A stretch of 64,000 nucleotides of DNA, taken from Pseudomonas sp. FP2309. Lineage in GTDB: Bacteria > Pseudomonadota > Gammaproteobacteria > Pseudomonadales > Pseudomonadaceae. Shown piece by piece: positions 54,048 through 63,670 of this stretch. The notes under the pieces were generated by a model. It saw only the letters and a list, made by a program, of their open reading frames with translations. It had not been told where the DNA came from and made no database searches. Location: assembly GCF_030687575.1 (NCBI RefSeq), contig NZ_CP117439.1, forward strand, positions 1,426,001 to 1,490,000. Reading direction: 5' to 3'. The stretch's first letter is position 1. Each line of letters starts with the position of its first letter. The translations under genes and the position numbers were made by a program.

Positions 54048-57000
54048 TGGCCAGCCTCTTTAGAAGTGTGCTTGGGTTCAGTCTTTTTACGCTCGCCGGC
54101 GGCGGACACAGTGGCGAAGAACAGCGGGACCCAGAAGATCGCCAGGACAGTCGCCGTGATCATACCGCCAATCACGCCGGTACCGATCGCATGCTGGCTG
54201 CCTGAGCCGGCACCCGAGGAGATCGCCAGCGGCAGTACGCCGAGGATGAACGCCATGGAGGTCATGATGATCGGACGCAGACGCATGCGGGATGCCTCGA
54301 TGGCCGCTTCGACGATGCCCTTGCCTTGTTCGTGAAGCTCTTTGGCGAACTCTACGATCAGGATGGCGTTTTTCGCCGCCAGGCCCACCGTCACCAACAG
54401 GCCCACCTGGAAGAACACGTCGTTGGACAAGCCGCGCATGCTGGTGGCGATCAACGCCCCCACCACACCCAGCGGCACCACCAACACGACCGCGATCGGG
54501 ATCGACCAGCTCTCGTACAACGCCGCGAGGCACAGGAACACCACCAGCAGCGACAGGGCGTACAAGGCCGGTGCCTGGGAGCCGGACAGACGTTCTTCGT
54601 ACGACAGGCCCGTCCACGCGTAGCCGATACCCGCCGGCAATTGCTTGGCGATGCGTTCGACTTCAGTCATCGCGTCACCGGTGCTGTAACCCGGTGCCGG
54701 GGTGCCGAGGATTTCCATCGCCGCCACACCGTTATAGCGCGAGAGTTTCGGCGAACCGTAGATCCATTTGCCCGAGGCGATGGCCGACAACGGCACCATC
54801 TTCCCGGAGTCGCTGCGCACGTACCATTTGTTCAGGTCTTCGGGCGACATGCGGCTGGCGGCTTCGCCTTGTACGTACACCTTCTTCACGCGACCACGGT
54901 CGATAAAGTCGTTGACGTAGCTGCCACCCAGGGCAATCGCCAGGGTCTGGTTGATGTTCGACAGCGTGATGCCCAGGGCACTGGCTTTTTCGTCATCGAC
55001 GGTCAGTTCGTACTGCGGCTCATCGTTCACCCCGTTAGGACGCACGCCTGCAAGAATCTTGCTTTGTGCGGCCATGCCCAGGAACTGGTTACGCGCGGCC
55101 ATCAACTTGTCATGGCCGACGCCGCCCTGATCTTGCAGGAACACGTCGAAGCCGGTGGCGTTACCCAGCTCCAGTACCGAAGGCGGCACGATCGCAAACA
55201 CCATGGCGTCCTGGAAGGTCTGCATGAAGTAGCCTTGGGCACGCTTGGCGATTTCGAACACCGACGTCGACGCGTCGCGTTCATCCCATGGCTTGAGCAT
55301 CACGAAGGCCAGACCGGAGCTTTGGCCACGGCCGGCGAAGTTGAAGCCGTTGACGGTAAATACCGATTTCACGCCCTTGCCTTCGCCTGGCTCGCCTTCC
55401 TTGTCGTTGAGCAGGAATATCCGCATGTCGTCGATGACTTTTTGCGTACGCTCAGCGGTGGAGCCGACGGGGGTCTGCACCTGGGCGAAGATCACGCCCT
55501 GGTCTTCGTCGGGCAGGAACGCGGCAGGGATGCGCATGAACAGCCAGATCATGCCGGCGAAGATCAGCAGGTAGACCAGGAACGCCGGGATCTTGTGCTT
55601 GATCATGTTGCCCACACCGCGCTCGTAGCTCAGTACGCCACGGTCGAAGGTGCGGTTGAACCAGCCGAAGAAACCGCGCTTGGGTTGGCCGTGTTTTTCC
55701 GGGTCGATCGGCTTGAGCATGGTGGCGCACAAGGCCGGGGTGAAGATCAGGGCAACCAGTACCGACAACGCCATGGCCGAAACGATGGTGATGGAGAACT
55801 GTTTGTAGATCACCCCGGTGGAACCACCGAAGAACGCCATCGGCAGCAGTACCGCCGACAGCACCAGGGCAATACCCACCAGGGCGCCCTGGATCTGGGT
55901 CATGGACTTGACCGTCGCCTCTTTCGGCGACAGATGTTCCTCGGCCATTACCCGCTCGACGTTTTCCACCACGACGATGGCATCGTCCACCAGCAGGCCG
56001 ATGGCCAGGATCATGCCGAACATGGTCAGGGTGTTGATGGTGAAACCGAACGCCGCCAGGATCCCGAAGGTCCCCAGCAGTACCACCGGTACCGTCATGG
56101 TGGTGATGATGGTGGCGCGGAAGTTCTGCAGGAACAGGAACATCACCAGGAACACCAGCACGATGGCTTCGACCAGGGTGTGCACCACGCCGGAGATCGA
56201 TTCGGTGACCACAGGGGTGGTGTCATACGGCACCACCGCCTTCATGCCTGGCGGGAAGAACGGTTCGAGGGACTTCACGGTTGCGCGAATGGCCTTGGCC
56301 GTGTCCAGGGCGTTGGCACCGGAGGCGAGCTTGATCGCCATACCCGACGCCGGGTTACCGTTGAACTGCGCGCTGATGCTGTAGGTCTGGCCGCCCAGTT
56401 CGATACGCGCGACGTCTTTCAGGCGGACCTGGGAACCGTCGGTGTTGACCTTCATCAAGATGTTGCCGAACTGCTCTGCGGTTTGCAGGCGAGTCTTGCC
56501 GATGATGGTCGCGTTCAGCTGGGTGCCGGGCAGGGCGGGCAAACCGCCCAATTGGCCGGTGGCCACCTGCACGTTTTGAGCGGCGATCGCGGTGCTGACG
56601 TCCACCGGGGTCAGCTGATAGTTGTTCAGCTTGGCCGGGTCGAGCCAAATCCGCATGGCGTACTGCGAACCGAAGACCTGGAAGTCACCCACACCCGGCG
56701 TCCGGGAAATCGGGTCCTGGATGTTGGACACGATGTAGTTGGACAGGTCGTCCTTGGTCATGCTGCCGTCTTCCGACACCAGACCGATCACCATCAGGAA
56801 GTTCTTCACCGACTTGGTCACGCGGATACCCTGCTGCTGTACTTCTTGCGGCAGCAGTGGGGTGGCCAGGTTCAGCTTGTTCTGCACCTGAACCTGGGCG
56901 ATGTCCGGGTTGGTGCCCTGGTTGAACGTCACGGTGATGGTCATGCTGCCGTCGGAGTTACTGTCCGAGGAGACATAACGCAGGTTGTCGATACCGTTGA

Positions 57001-57205
57001 GCTGTTGTTCGATGACCTGCACCACGGTGTCCTGCACGGTTTGTGCGGACGCGCCTGGGTAGGTCACCTGGATGTCGATGGCGGTGGGCGCAATGGCCGG
57101 GTATTGGTTGATGGGCAACTTCAGGATCGACAGTGCCCCGACCAGCATGATCACCAGAGCAATTACCCAGGCGAAAATGGGACGGTCGATAAAAAATTTC
57201 GACAT
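54044..57205 (-). CDS. emhB: RND multidrug efflux pump (MexB/TtgB/EmhB)
   Basis: 1053 residues, the normal size of HAE1-type RND pumps. [28 protein letters not shown] is the classic N-terminus; [18 protein letters not shown] (TM4 with the proton-relay aspartates) and the second-half [19 protein letters not shown] are conserved. Twelve membrane helices and two large periplasmic loops are expected. It exports organic solvents, aromatic hydrocarbons and antibiotics using protons. It is 3 bases after emhA and overlaps emhC. Confidence 0.95.
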   Translation of the reverse strand: MSKFFIDRPIFAWVIALVIMLVGALSILKLPINQYPAIAPTAIDIQVTYPGASAQTVQDTVVQVIEQQLNGIDNLRYVSSDSNSDGSMTITVTFNQGTNPDIAQVQVQNKLNLATPLLPQEVQQQGIRVTKSVKNFLMVIGLVSEDGSMTKDDLSNYIVSNIQDPISRTPGVGDFQVFGSQYAMRIWLDPAKLNNYQLTPVDVSTAIAAQNVQVATGQLGGLPALPGTQLNATIIGKTRLQTAEQFGNILMKVNTDGSQVRLKDVARIELGGQTYSISAQFNGNPASGMAIKLASGANALDTAKAIRATVKSLEPFFPPGMKAVVPYDTTPVVTESISGVVHTLVEAIVLVFLVMFLFLQNFRATIITTMTVPVVLLGTFGILAAFGFTINTLTMFGMILAIGLLVDDAIVVVENVERVMAEEHLSPKEATVKSMTQIQGALVGIALVLSAVLLPMAFFGGSTGVIYKQFSITIVSAMALSVLVALIFTPALCATMLKPIDPEKHGQPKRGFFGWFNRTFDRGVLSYERGVGNMIKHKIPAFLVYLLIFAGMIWLFMRIPAAFLPDEDQGVIFAQVQTPVGSTAERTQKVIDDMRIFLLNDKEGEPGEGKGVKSVFTVNGFNFAGRGQSSGLAFVMLKPWDERDASTSVFEIAKRAQGYFMQTFQDAMVFAIVPPSVLELGNATGFDVFLQDQGGVGHDKLMAARNQFLGMAAQSKILAGVRPNGVNDEPQYELTVDDEKASALGITLSNINQTLAIALGGSYVNDFIDRGRVKKVYVQGEAASRMSPEDLNKWYVRSDSGKMVPLSAIASGKWIYGSPKLSRYNGVAAMEILGTPAPGYSTGDAMTEVERIAKQLPAGIGYAWTGLSYEERLSGSQAPALYALSLLVVFLCLAALYESWSIPIAVVLVVPLGVVGALIATSMRGLSNDVFFQVGLLVTVGLAAKNAILIVEFAKELHEQGKGIVEAAIEASRMRLRPIIMTSMAFILGVLPLAISSGAGSGSQHAIGTGVIGGMITATVLAIFWVPLFFATVSAAGERKKTEPKHTSKEAGQ

Positions 57206-57208
57206 GGA

Positions 57209-58354
57209 TTACTCCCCTTTGCCGGCAGCGGCGGCAGGAGCAGCGGAACCGGCGGGTTTGGCGTTGTCAGCTTCCTTGACCTTGACCTCCGCGCCCGGCT
57301 TGACGTACTGCAGGCCTTCGGTGATCACGCGGTCACCGGCGTTCAAGCCTTTTTCCACCAGCCAGTAAGCGCCGGCGGTACGGTTGGCCACCAGCTCGCG
57401 TTGCTCGACTTTGTTATCGGCATTGACTACCAGCGCCGTTGGTGTGCCCTTGAGGTCGCGGGTCACGCCTTGCTGCGGTGCCAGGATCGCCTTGCTGTTC
57501 ACACCGGCCTGCAGTTGGGCGTGGACAAACATGCCAGGCAGCAAGACGTGGTCAGGGTTGGGGAACACTGCGCGCAGGGTCACGGAACCGGTGGTCTGGT
57601 CGACCGACACTTCGGAGAACTCCAGCTTGCCGTCCTGGCCGTAATCACTGCCGTCTTCCAGGGTCAGCTTGACCTTGGCGGCGTTGGCACCGGCTTTTTC
57701 CAACTGACCGCTTTCCAGGTCGCGGCGCAGTTTGAGCATCTCGGCAGAAGACTGCGTGACATCGACGTAGATCGGGTCCAGTTGCTGGATCACCGCCATG
57801 GCATCCGCCTGGCCGTTACTGACCAGTGCGCCTTCGGTGACGGCGGAGCGACCGATACGCCCGGAAATCGGCGCGTACACCTTGGTGTAACGCACGTTGA
57901 TCTGGGCGGTTTGCACGTTTGCTTCGGCGGTCATGCGGTTGGCGACAGCGGTGTCGTATTCCTGACGGCTGACGGCCTGCTCATCGACCAACTGTTTGTA
58001 GCGGTCGGTGATCGACTTGGTCTGGGTCAGGGTGGCTTGTGCGCTTTTCAGGGTCGCTTCGTAGACCGACGGGTCGATCTGATAAAGCTGCTGGCCTTCC
58101 TTCACATCGGCGCCTTCCTTGAACAGACGCTTGAGGATGATGCCGTTGACCTGTGGACGAACTTCCGCGATGCGGTAGGCGGTGGTGCGGCCTGGCAGTT
58201 CGGAGGTGAGGGTATAGGCTTGCGGTTGAATAGTGACCACGCCGACCTGAGGGATTTGAGCGGGCGGAGCCGCTTCTTCCTTTTTACATCCGCTGAGCAG
58301 CGATGCCAGGGTGACGGCAGTGACCAGAGCGGTAACAGCTGGCTTAAGTTGCAT
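57209..58354 (-). CDS. emhA: membrane-fusion protein of the RND pump (MexA/TtgA/EmhA)
   Basis: 381 residues from ATG 58354 (MQLKPAVTALVTAVTLASLLSGC), a lipoprotein with lipobox LLSGC. HlyD/AcrA-type lipoyl and coiled-coil hairpin regions are visible: GRTTAYRIAEVRPQVNGIILKRLFKEGADVKEGQQLYQIDPSVYEA in pieces and YTKVYAPISGRIGRSAVTEGALVS. It couples the pump to the outer-membrane channel. It heads the operon; its promoter region carries a TtgR-type operator. Confidence 0.94.
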   Translation of the reverse strand: MQLKPAVTALVTAVTLASLLSGCKKEEAAPPAQIPQVGVVTIQPQAYTLTSELPGRTTAYRIAEVRPQVNGIILKRLFKEGADVKEGQQLYQIDPSVYEATLKSAQATLTQTKSITDRYKQLVDEQAVSRQEYDTAVANRMTAEANVQTAQINVRYTKVYAPISGRIGRSAVTEGALVSNGQADAMAVIQQLDPIYVDVTQSSAEMLKLRRDLESGQLEKAGANAAKVKLTLEDGSDYGQDGKLEFSEVSVDQTTGSVTLRAVFPNPDHVLLPGMFVHAQLQAGVNSKAILAPQQGVTRDLKGTPTALVVNADNKVEQRELVANRTAGAYWLVEKGLNAGDRVITEGLQYVKPGAEVKVKEADNAKPAGSAAPAAAAGKGE

Positions 58355-58447
58355 GAAGATCCTCGGGTCAGGCGCGCAGGCTGCGCACAAGAAAGGTGAA
58401 AGGGTAAAAAACGAGCCGTGAGTGGATAAGTAGCTTGCTACGCAATA

Positions 58448-58473
58448 TACTTACGTTCATGGTTGTTTGTAAA
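58448..58473. promoter_or_regulatory. TtgR/EmhR-type operator over the efflux promoter
   Basis: Read on the minus strand it contains TTTACAAACAACCATGAA followed by GTAAGTA, matching the Pseudomonas putida TtgR operator as I recall it apart from one base in the centre. On the same strand TTTACA and a downstream TATATT (18-base spacing) form a -35/-10 pair for emhABC, so bound repressor would cover the promoter. It lies between divergent emhA and the repressor gene. Confidence 0.85.
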
Positions 58474-58640
58474 CTCTTGACAGGCTTCGCGTGTTGTTGA
58501 CAAAGCAACGCCTGCAGCCTCGATTCCATTACGTTCGGCGCCCATGATGGTGTCGTCCCACAAATATTCAGATCATCGTTTGCATCTATTAACGTTGCGT
58601 TAACGATAGTCTCAAGTGTCCTGATTGAGGTTGTACTGCC

Positions 58641-59273
58641 ATGGTCCGTCGCACCAAAGAGGAAGCTCAAGAAACGCGCAGCCAGATTCTCGATGCCGCC
58701 GAGCAAGCCTTTTATGAACGCGGCGTTGCACGCACGACGCTGGCGGACATTGCCGCGTTGGCGGGCGTGACGCGAGGCGCGATTTACTGGCATTTCAGCA
58801 ATAAGTCCGATCTGTTGCAGGCACTGCTCGACACCTTGCACGAGCCGTTGGACGAGTTGGCCAGGGCCAGCGAAAGCGAAGACGAAATCGACCCGCTGGG
58901 CTGTATGCGCAAACTGCTGATTCATCTGTTTCATCAAGTGGCCCTGGACCCGAAAACCCGGCGCATCAACGAGATCTTGTTTCATAAGTGCGAATTCACC
59001 GATGAAATGTGCGACATGCGCCGCCAGCGCCAAACCCACAGCCTGGAATGCAACCTGCGCATCGGATTGACGCTGCGTAACGCGGTGCACCGTGGGCAAC
59101 TTCCGGAAAACCTCGACACCACCCGCGGCGCGGTGTGCCTGCATGCTTACATCAATGGGCTGATTGGCCAGTGGCTGCTGGTCCCCGACAGCTTCCAATT
59201 ACACCAGGAAGCCGAACGCTGGGTGGATGCAGGGCTGGACATGCTGCGCTTTAGCCCCAGCCTGCGCAATTGA
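58641..59273 (+). CDS. emhR: TetR-family repressor of the efflux pump (TtgR/EmhR)
   Basis: 210 residues. The N-terminal [43 protein letters not shown], is near-identical in type to TtgR/AcrR repressors. The ligand domain has [27 protein letters not shown]. It should repress emhABC and release DNA on binding aromatic compounds or antibiotics. It is divergent from emhA across a 286-base spacer with the operator. Confidence 0.94.
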   Translation: MVRRTKEEAQETRSQILDAAEQAFYERGVARTTLADIAALAGVTRGAIYWHFSNKSDLLQALLDTLHEPLDELARASESEDEIDPLGCMRKLLIHLFHQVALDPKTRRINEILFHKCEFTDEMCDMRRQRQTHSLECNLRIGLTLRNAVHRGQLPENLDTTRGAVCLHAYINGLIGQWLLVPDSFQLHQEAERWVDAGLDMLRFSPSLRN

Positions 59274-59457
59274 GACAAAATGCGTAATTGCCGCGGGCTG
59301 TGTCAACAGTAAAGCCTAAGGACAGTCAATCGTCCTTATGCCTGATCGGTGGGGTGACTTTATATACGGGCTGGCGGGCGGTTGATAGGTAGCCGCCTAA
59401 GTATTTTGTAGGGAATTTGTTGCGGTTCTGTGAAGCAGTGTTTCCTGCCCCAGTGAA

Positions 59458-59487
59458 AAAGCCCCGGTTCGCGAGAGCCGGGGCTTT
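59458..59487 (-). terminator. rho-independent terminator after the xenobiotic reductase operon
   Basis: AAAGCCCCGG and CCGGGGCTTT form a 10-bp stem that extends to a GCGA loop, with five T on the minus strand. It lies 20 bases after the reductase stop. On the plus strand it is about 185 bases after emhR. Confidence 0.82.
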
Positions 59488-59506
59488 GTCGTTTTAGCGC
59501 GTTACG

Positions 59507-60562
59507 TCACAGCGCCAGGGTCGGGTAGTCGATGTAGCCCACCGGGCCTTTGCCATAGAAGGTCTGCGGATTAGCTTCATTCAAGGGGGCATCGGCCTTC
59601 AGACGCGCCGGCAGGTCCGGGTTGGCAATGAACGGCACGCCGAAGGCCACCGCATCGGCCTTGCCGGCGGCCAGCCACGCATTGGCGCTGTCCTTGGTGA
59701 AGCTTTCGTTGGCGATGTACGCGCCGCCGAAGGCTTTTTTCAGTTGCGGGCCGAGGCTGTCCGCCCCTTCCTTTTCACGGGAGCAGATAAAGGCGATGCC
59801 GCGCTTGCCCAGTTCGCTGGCGACGTAGGTGAAGGTTTCCGCGAGGTTATCGTCCCCCATGTCGTGGGCATCGGCACGCGGTGCCAGGTGCACACCCACA
59901 CGGCCAGCGCCCCAGACTTCGATGGCCGCGTCGGTCACTTCGAGCAACAGGCGTGCGCGGTTTTCCAGGGAGCCACCATAGTTGTCGGTACGTTTATTGG
60001 TGCTGCTTTGCAGGAACTGATCGAGCAGGTAACCGTTGGCGCCGTGGATCTCCACGCCGTCAAAGCCTGCGGCCTTGGCGTTTTCGGCACCGGTGCGGTA
60101 AGCGTCGACGATGTCGGCGATTTCAGCGGTCTCCAGCGCACGTGGGGTCGGGTAGTCGGCCAGTGGGCGCACCAGGCTCACATGCCCTTTGGGTTGGATC
60201 GCGCTCGGCGCCACCGGGGCTTCGCCGTTCAGGTACGACGGATGGGAAATACGCCCCACGTGCCACAGTTGCAGGAAGATCTTGCCGCCCGCACCGTGCA
60301 CGGCCTTGGTCACGTTGGCCCAGCCGCGCACCTGGTCGTTGGACCAGATACCCGGCGTGTCCGGGTAGCCCACGCCCAGCGGCGCTACCGAGGTGGCTTC
60401 GCTGAGGATCAGCCCGGCGGAGGCGCGTTGCACGTAGTACTCGGCCATCAGCGCGTTGGGCACGCGACCTTCATCGGCGCGGCAGCGGGTCAGCGGCGCC
60501 ATGATGATGCGGTTGGACAGCTGCACGTCGCCCAGTGTGATCGGATCGAAAATAGTCGTCAT
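59507..60562 (-). CDS. xenB: Old Yellow Enzyme-family alkene/nitro reductase (XenB-like)
   Basis: 351 residues from ATG 60562 (MTTIFDPITLGDVQLSNRI). FMN-dependent TIM barrel: MAPLTRCRA, LQLWHVGRISHP, and GVEIHGANGYLLDQFLQ with His173, Asn176 and Tyr178 as substrate-binding and proton-donor residues. Length and motifs agree with Pseudomonas xenobiotic reductase B, which reduces nitroesters, nitroaromatics and activated alkenes with NADPH. It is the last of three genes (ArsR - MFS - reductase), 26 bases after the MFS gene. Confidence 0.9.
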   Translation of the reverse strand: MTTIFDPITLGDVQLSNRIIMAPLTRCRADEGRVPNALMAEYYVQRASAGLILSEATSVAPLGVGYPDTPGIWSNDQVRGWANVTKAVHGAGGKIFLQLWHVGRISHPSYLNGEAPVAPSAIQPKGHVSLVRPLADYPTPRALETAEIADIVDAYRTGAENAKAAGFDGVEIHGANGYLLDQFLQSSTNKRTDNYGGSLENRARLLLEVTDAAIEVWGAGRVGVHLAPRADAHDMGDDNLAETFTYVASELGKRGIAFICSREKEGADSLGPQLKKAFGGAYIANESFTKDSANAWLAAGKADAVAFGVPFIANPDLPARLKADAPLNEANPQTFYGKGPVGYIDYPTLAL

Positions 60563-60588
60563 GGGATAACACCCTTCAATTGAGTTGA

Positions 60589-61755
60589 TCAGTTGGTCGC
60601 AGGAGCCAGATCGGCGTCGCCGCTCTGACGGAAAGTAATCAGGGTCACCACCAGTGCCAGGACCGCCAGGGCCGCTGCTGCCAGCGGCACGCTGGTCAGG
60701 CCGAAACCGTGGGCGATCACGCTGCCGCCGACCCAGGCGCCGAGGGCGTTGCCGATGTTGAAGGCGCCGATATTCAAGGTGGACACCAGATTCGGTGCGG
60801 CCTTGCCGAAGGTCACCACGTTTATCTGCAACGCCGGGACGGCGGCAAACGACGCGGTGGCCCACAGGAACAAGGTGATTTCAGTCGGGATCAGCGCGAC
60901 GCTGGTCCAGCTCAGCGCCGTGGACACCACCGCCATGCTGATAAACACACCGACCAACGTAGCGGCCAGGCGTTTGTCGGCCAGCTTGCCGCCGATGATG
61001 TTGCCCACGGTCAGGCCCAGGCCGATCAGCAGCAGGGTCCAGGTCACGCCCTTGGGCGACACGCCAGTGACATCGCCCAGCAGCGGCGCAACGTAGGTGA
61101 AGAGGGTGAACATGGACGCGGCGAACAGCGCCGTCATGCTCAGCGACAGCCAGATGCCGGCGCCTTTGAGGGCGGCCAGTTCGGCGCGCATGTCGAGTTT
61201 TTCTTCGTCACGCTTGGCCGGCAGGAAGCGGATCAGGCCGATCAGCGCGACAACGCCAATCACCGTGACCGCCCAGAAGGTCGAACGCCAGCCGGCTTCC
61301 TGGCCCAGCGCGGTGCCCAGCGGGACGCCAAGCACATTGGCCAGGGTCAGACCGGTGAACATCAAGGCCACCGCCGACGCACGTTTGTTGGCCGGGACCA
61401 GGTTGGCGGCAACCACCGAACCAATCCCAAAGAAAGCGCCGTGACACAGCGCGGTGACCACACGGGCAAACATCAGCACGTTGTAATCACTGGCCAGGGC
61501 GCAGAGCAGGTTGCCGACGATGAAGATACCCATCAACGCTACCAAGGCGGCTTTGCGTGGCAGCCTGGCGGTGGCCAATGCCATGAACGGCGCACCAATC
61601 GCCACGCCCAGGGCATAACCGGTAACCAACCAGCCGGCGCCGGGGATCGACACGCCGAGGTCCGTCGCCACATCGGGCAACAAGCCCATGATGACGAACT
61701 CGGTCGTGCCGATGGCGAAGGCGCTCAGGGCCAGGATGAGTAGCGAGAGGGGCAT
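60589..61755 (-). CDS. MFS efflux transporter (AraJ/YdhP-like)
   Basis: 388 residues with 12 membrane helices. LSLLILALSAFAIGTTEFVIMGLLPDVATDLGVSIPGAGWLVTGYALGVAIGAP in pieces is the DHA1 drug-efflux N-terminus, and FMALATARLPRKAAL is loop 2-3. HGAFFGIGSVVAANLVPANKRASAVALMF follows. Members export sugars or drugs. It lies between an ArsR regulator and an OYE reductase with gaps of 11 and 26 bases, so it probably exports the compound, or reduction product, the operon responds to. Confidence 0.88.
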   Translation of the reverse strand: MPLSLLILALSAFAIGTTEFVIMGLLPDVATDLGVSIPGAGWLVTGYALGVAIGAPFMALATARLPRKAALVALMGIFIVGNLLCALASDYNVLMFARVVTALCHGAFFGIGSVVAANLVPANKRASAVALMFTGLTLANVLGVPLGTALGQEAGWRSTFWAVTVIGVVALIGLIRFLPAKRDEEKLDMRAELAALKGAGIWLSLSMTALFAASMFTLFTYVAPLLGDVTGVSPKGVTWTLLLIGLGLTVGNIIGGKLADKRLAATLVGVFISMAVVSTALSWTSVALIPTEITLFLWATASFAAVPALQINVVTFGKAAPNLVSTLNIGAFNIGNALGAWVGGSVIAHGFGLTSVPLAAAALAVLALVVTLITFRQSGDADLAPATN

Positions 61756-61766
61756 TGTCGTGTCCT

Positions 61767-62093
61767 TTACAGCGGCGCGCGGATGTCAGCGCTGAGTTCA
61801 GTGATAAACGCCGTGAGGAAGGCTTGGATCACTTCCTCATTGCGTTTGAAAAAGTGCCATTGCCCGGCCTTCTGGCTGCTGATCAGTCCCGCCCGTTGCA
61901 ACGTGGCGAGGTGGGCCGACACGGTCGACTGGGACAAGCCGCAGCGCTGGTCGATCTGCCCGGCACAGATGCCGTATTCGTGGTTATGCAGTTGCTCGGG
62001 GAACTGCACCTTCGGGTCTTTCAGCCAGGTGAGGATGTCTCGTCGTACTGGGTGCGCCAGGGCTTTTATTATTTCGTCGAGGTCAATGGACAT
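61767..62093 (-). CDS. ArsR-family transcriptional regulator
   Basis: 108 residues from ATG 62093 (MSIDLDEIIKALAHPVRRDIL). The winged HTH is clear: CGLSQSTVSAHLATLQRAGLISSQKAGQWHFFKRNEE. The usual ELCVCDL metal site is missing; only Cys43 (GICAGQI) and Cys51 (QRCGLSQ) are present, so it may sense an electrophile or redox signal instead of arsenite. It heads the operon with the MFS carrier and the reductase and probably binds the inverted repeats upstream. Confidence 0.9.
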   Translation of the reverse strand: MSIDLDEIIKALAHPVRRDILTWLKDPKVQFPEQLHNHEYGICAGQIDQRCGLSQSTVSAHLATLQRAGLISSQKAGQWHFFKRNEEVIQAFLTAFITELSADIRAPL

Positions 62094-62144
62094 GGCAGTC
62101 GCTCGGTGTCGTAAAGCGTTATATCGCGATGAAGCGAACTTTAA

Positions 62145-62217
62145 ATCGTAATATCCCGATATACCAATATGATTTCGATCTGATGTCAGGCTAAATCGGT
62201 ATATCGGGTTATAACGA
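62145..62217 (-). promoter_or_regulatory. long inverted repeats, operators of the ArsR regulator
   Basis: A 24-base element at 62145-62168 (core ATATCCCGATATACC) is repeated in reverse at 62194-62217 (core GGTATATCGGGTTAT) with 21 of 24 positions identical. A third shorter ATATCGCGAT copy lies at 62121-62130. They fill the space between the ArsR gene and divergent acpH, covering both expected promoters. Confidence 0.75.
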
Positions 62218-62247
62218 TACGTTGATGGCAGTGCTAGACTGCGCGCC

Positions 62248-62832
62248 ATGAATTATCTCGCACATCTGCACTTGGGCGGCCAACTTCCTGCGCAACTGCT
62301 GGGCAGCCTCTATGGCGACTTCGTCAAAGGCCGCCTGCAAGGGCAGTTCAGCCCGCCGATCGAGGCGGCGATCCAGTTGCATCGCGCCATCGACCGCTTC
62401 ACCGACACTCATCCACTGGTGGGGCAGGCGTTGTCGCGCTTCAGCCTCACCCGCAGGCGCTATGCCGGGATCGTCGTCGACGTGTTTTTCGATCATTGCC
62501 TGGCGCGGGATTGGGCGTTGTATGCCGACCAGCCGCTGGCGCACTTCACGTCGCAGGTGTACCGCGTGCTGCAGGCCGAACCGGAGTTGCCGGGGCGCTT
62601 GGCGCAGATTGCGCCTTATATGGCGGCCCAGGATTGGTTGGGCTCGTACCGTGAGTTCGCGGTGATGGAGCAGGTGTTGCGGGGGATTTCGCGGCGGCTG
62701 ACGCAGCCGGAAGCGTTGGGACATGCGATGCAGGAGTTGCGGCTTTTATATGAACCGCTGAGTGAAGACTTCCGGCGCTTCTACCCTCAATTGCAGGAAT
62801 TCGCACAGTCTCAACTGATCACACAAAACTAA
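62248..62832 (+). CDS. acpH: acyl carrier protein phosphodiesterase
   Basis: 194 residues of the AcpH/DUF479 family: MNYLAHLHLGGQLPAQLLGSLYGDFVKG at the start, IQLHRAIDRFTDTHP (HD-like metal residues) and VFFDHCLARDW. It removes the phosphopantetheine arm from holo-ACP. It starts 30 bases after the inverted repeats, so its expression may also be affected by the ArsR regulator. A REP-like terminator follows. Confidence 0.92.
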   Translation: MNYLAHLHLGGQLPAQLLGSLYGDFVKGRLQGQFSPPIEAAIQLHRAIDRFTDTHPLVGQALSRFSLTRRRYAGIVVDVFFDHCLARDWALYADQPLAHFTSQVYRVLQAEPELPGRLAQIAPYMAAQDWLGSYREFAVMEQVLRGISRRLTQPEALGHAMQELRLLYEPLSEDFRRFYPQLQEFAQSQLITQN

Positions 62833-62863
62833 AGGTGGGAGGCGGGTCGCCCCTCCCACCTTT
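62831..62863 (+). terminator. REP-like terminator between acpH and olsA
   Basis: AAAGGTGGGAG and CTCCCACCTTT form an 11-bp stem with extra GGG/CCC pairing around TCG. It overlaps the acpH stop and lies 15 bases from the olsA stop, so it can serve both convergent genes. The arms match fluorescent-Pseudomonas REP sequences. Confidence 0.75.
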
Positions 62864-62878
62864 CTGACCATGCCCGCG

Positions 62879-63670
62879 TCAAGCGGCGAAGGCTGGTCGC
62901 GCCGCCAGGTGCTCTGCCTCCGGCAACGGCCCGAACAACGCCTTCTGCACCGCTTGCTGCGCCTGATACGCCAGCGCCGCACGTTCCTGGCCGGCGCAGG
63001 CGATCGGCTTGAGTATGTGGATTTCCACGTCGCCCTGATCATTGGCAAACAAGCGCATCAGGTGCGAGAGCAAATCATCATCGCCAATGAACGGTGCCAG
63101 CGGGTCCACCTGGCCGTCGCGCACATAACGAATCGCCACCGGTTGCAGGCACACATCCGCGTCGATCGCACTGGCCAGCAAGCGCCCGTGAAAGGTGCGC
63201 AGGCTGCGCCCGTCGGTGGTGGTGCCTTCCGGAAACATCAACAAGGGGTGCTGTTGCTCCAGATGACGGGTCATCTGTTTGCGGATCAACTGGCTGTCGC
63301 CCGAACCCCGGCGGATAAACAGACTGCCGGCTTTGGCCGCCAACCAACCGGCCACCGGCCAGGTGCGCACTTCGGCCTTGGACAGAAACGACATCGGCGC
63401 CACAGCGCCCAGCAACGGAATGTCGGTCCAGGACACGTGATTGCTCACCCACAGCATCGGCTGCGTCGGCAGCGAACCGTGCACCGTCACGCGAAAGGGC
63501 AGGGCGTTGGTCAGTCGCGCCATAAAGAACCGCGACCAGCGCTGGCGCCGCACCATCGAGTTGGCCACGCCCAGGCGCTCGAACAGCCCAAACACACTGG
63601 CCATGCTCAGGCCCAGCGCCACCACCACTAATACGCGGGCAATGCGCCCGTAGACGCGCAGGCGGCCCAT
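62879..63670 (-). CDS. olsA: lyso-ornithine lipid O-acyltransferase (OlsA-type)
   Basis: 263 residues from ATG 63670 ([19 protein letters not shown]), with an N-terminal membrane helix. PlsC motifs: SNHVSWTD (His78-x4-Asp83, catalytic), RRGSGDS, and LMFPEGTTTDG (Glu148). As the partner of the adjacent OlsB it should add the second fatty acid to form ornithine lipid. Its start overlaps the end of the upstream gene by one codon (TGA/ATG), so the two are coupled. Confidence 0.9.
   Translation of the reverse strand: MGRLRVYGRIARVLVVVALGLSMASVFGLFERLGVANSMVRRQRWSRFFMARLTNALPFRVTVHGSLPTQPMLWVSNHVSWTDIPLLGAVAPMSFLSKAEVRTWPVAGWLAAKAGSLFIRRGSGDSQLIRKQMTRHLEQQHPLLMFPEGTTTDGRSLRTFHGRLLASAIDADVCLQPVAIRYVRDGQVDPLAPFIGDDDLLSHLMRLFANDQGDVEIHILKPIACAGQERAALAYQAQQAVQKALFGPLPEAEHLAARPAFAA

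Noticed and set aside
54326..58399. Very long open frame on the plus strand across the efflux genes
   Set aside because: It is antisense to emhBA, is rich in His, Gln, Gly and Arg without domains, and arises from third-position GC bias in the real genes.
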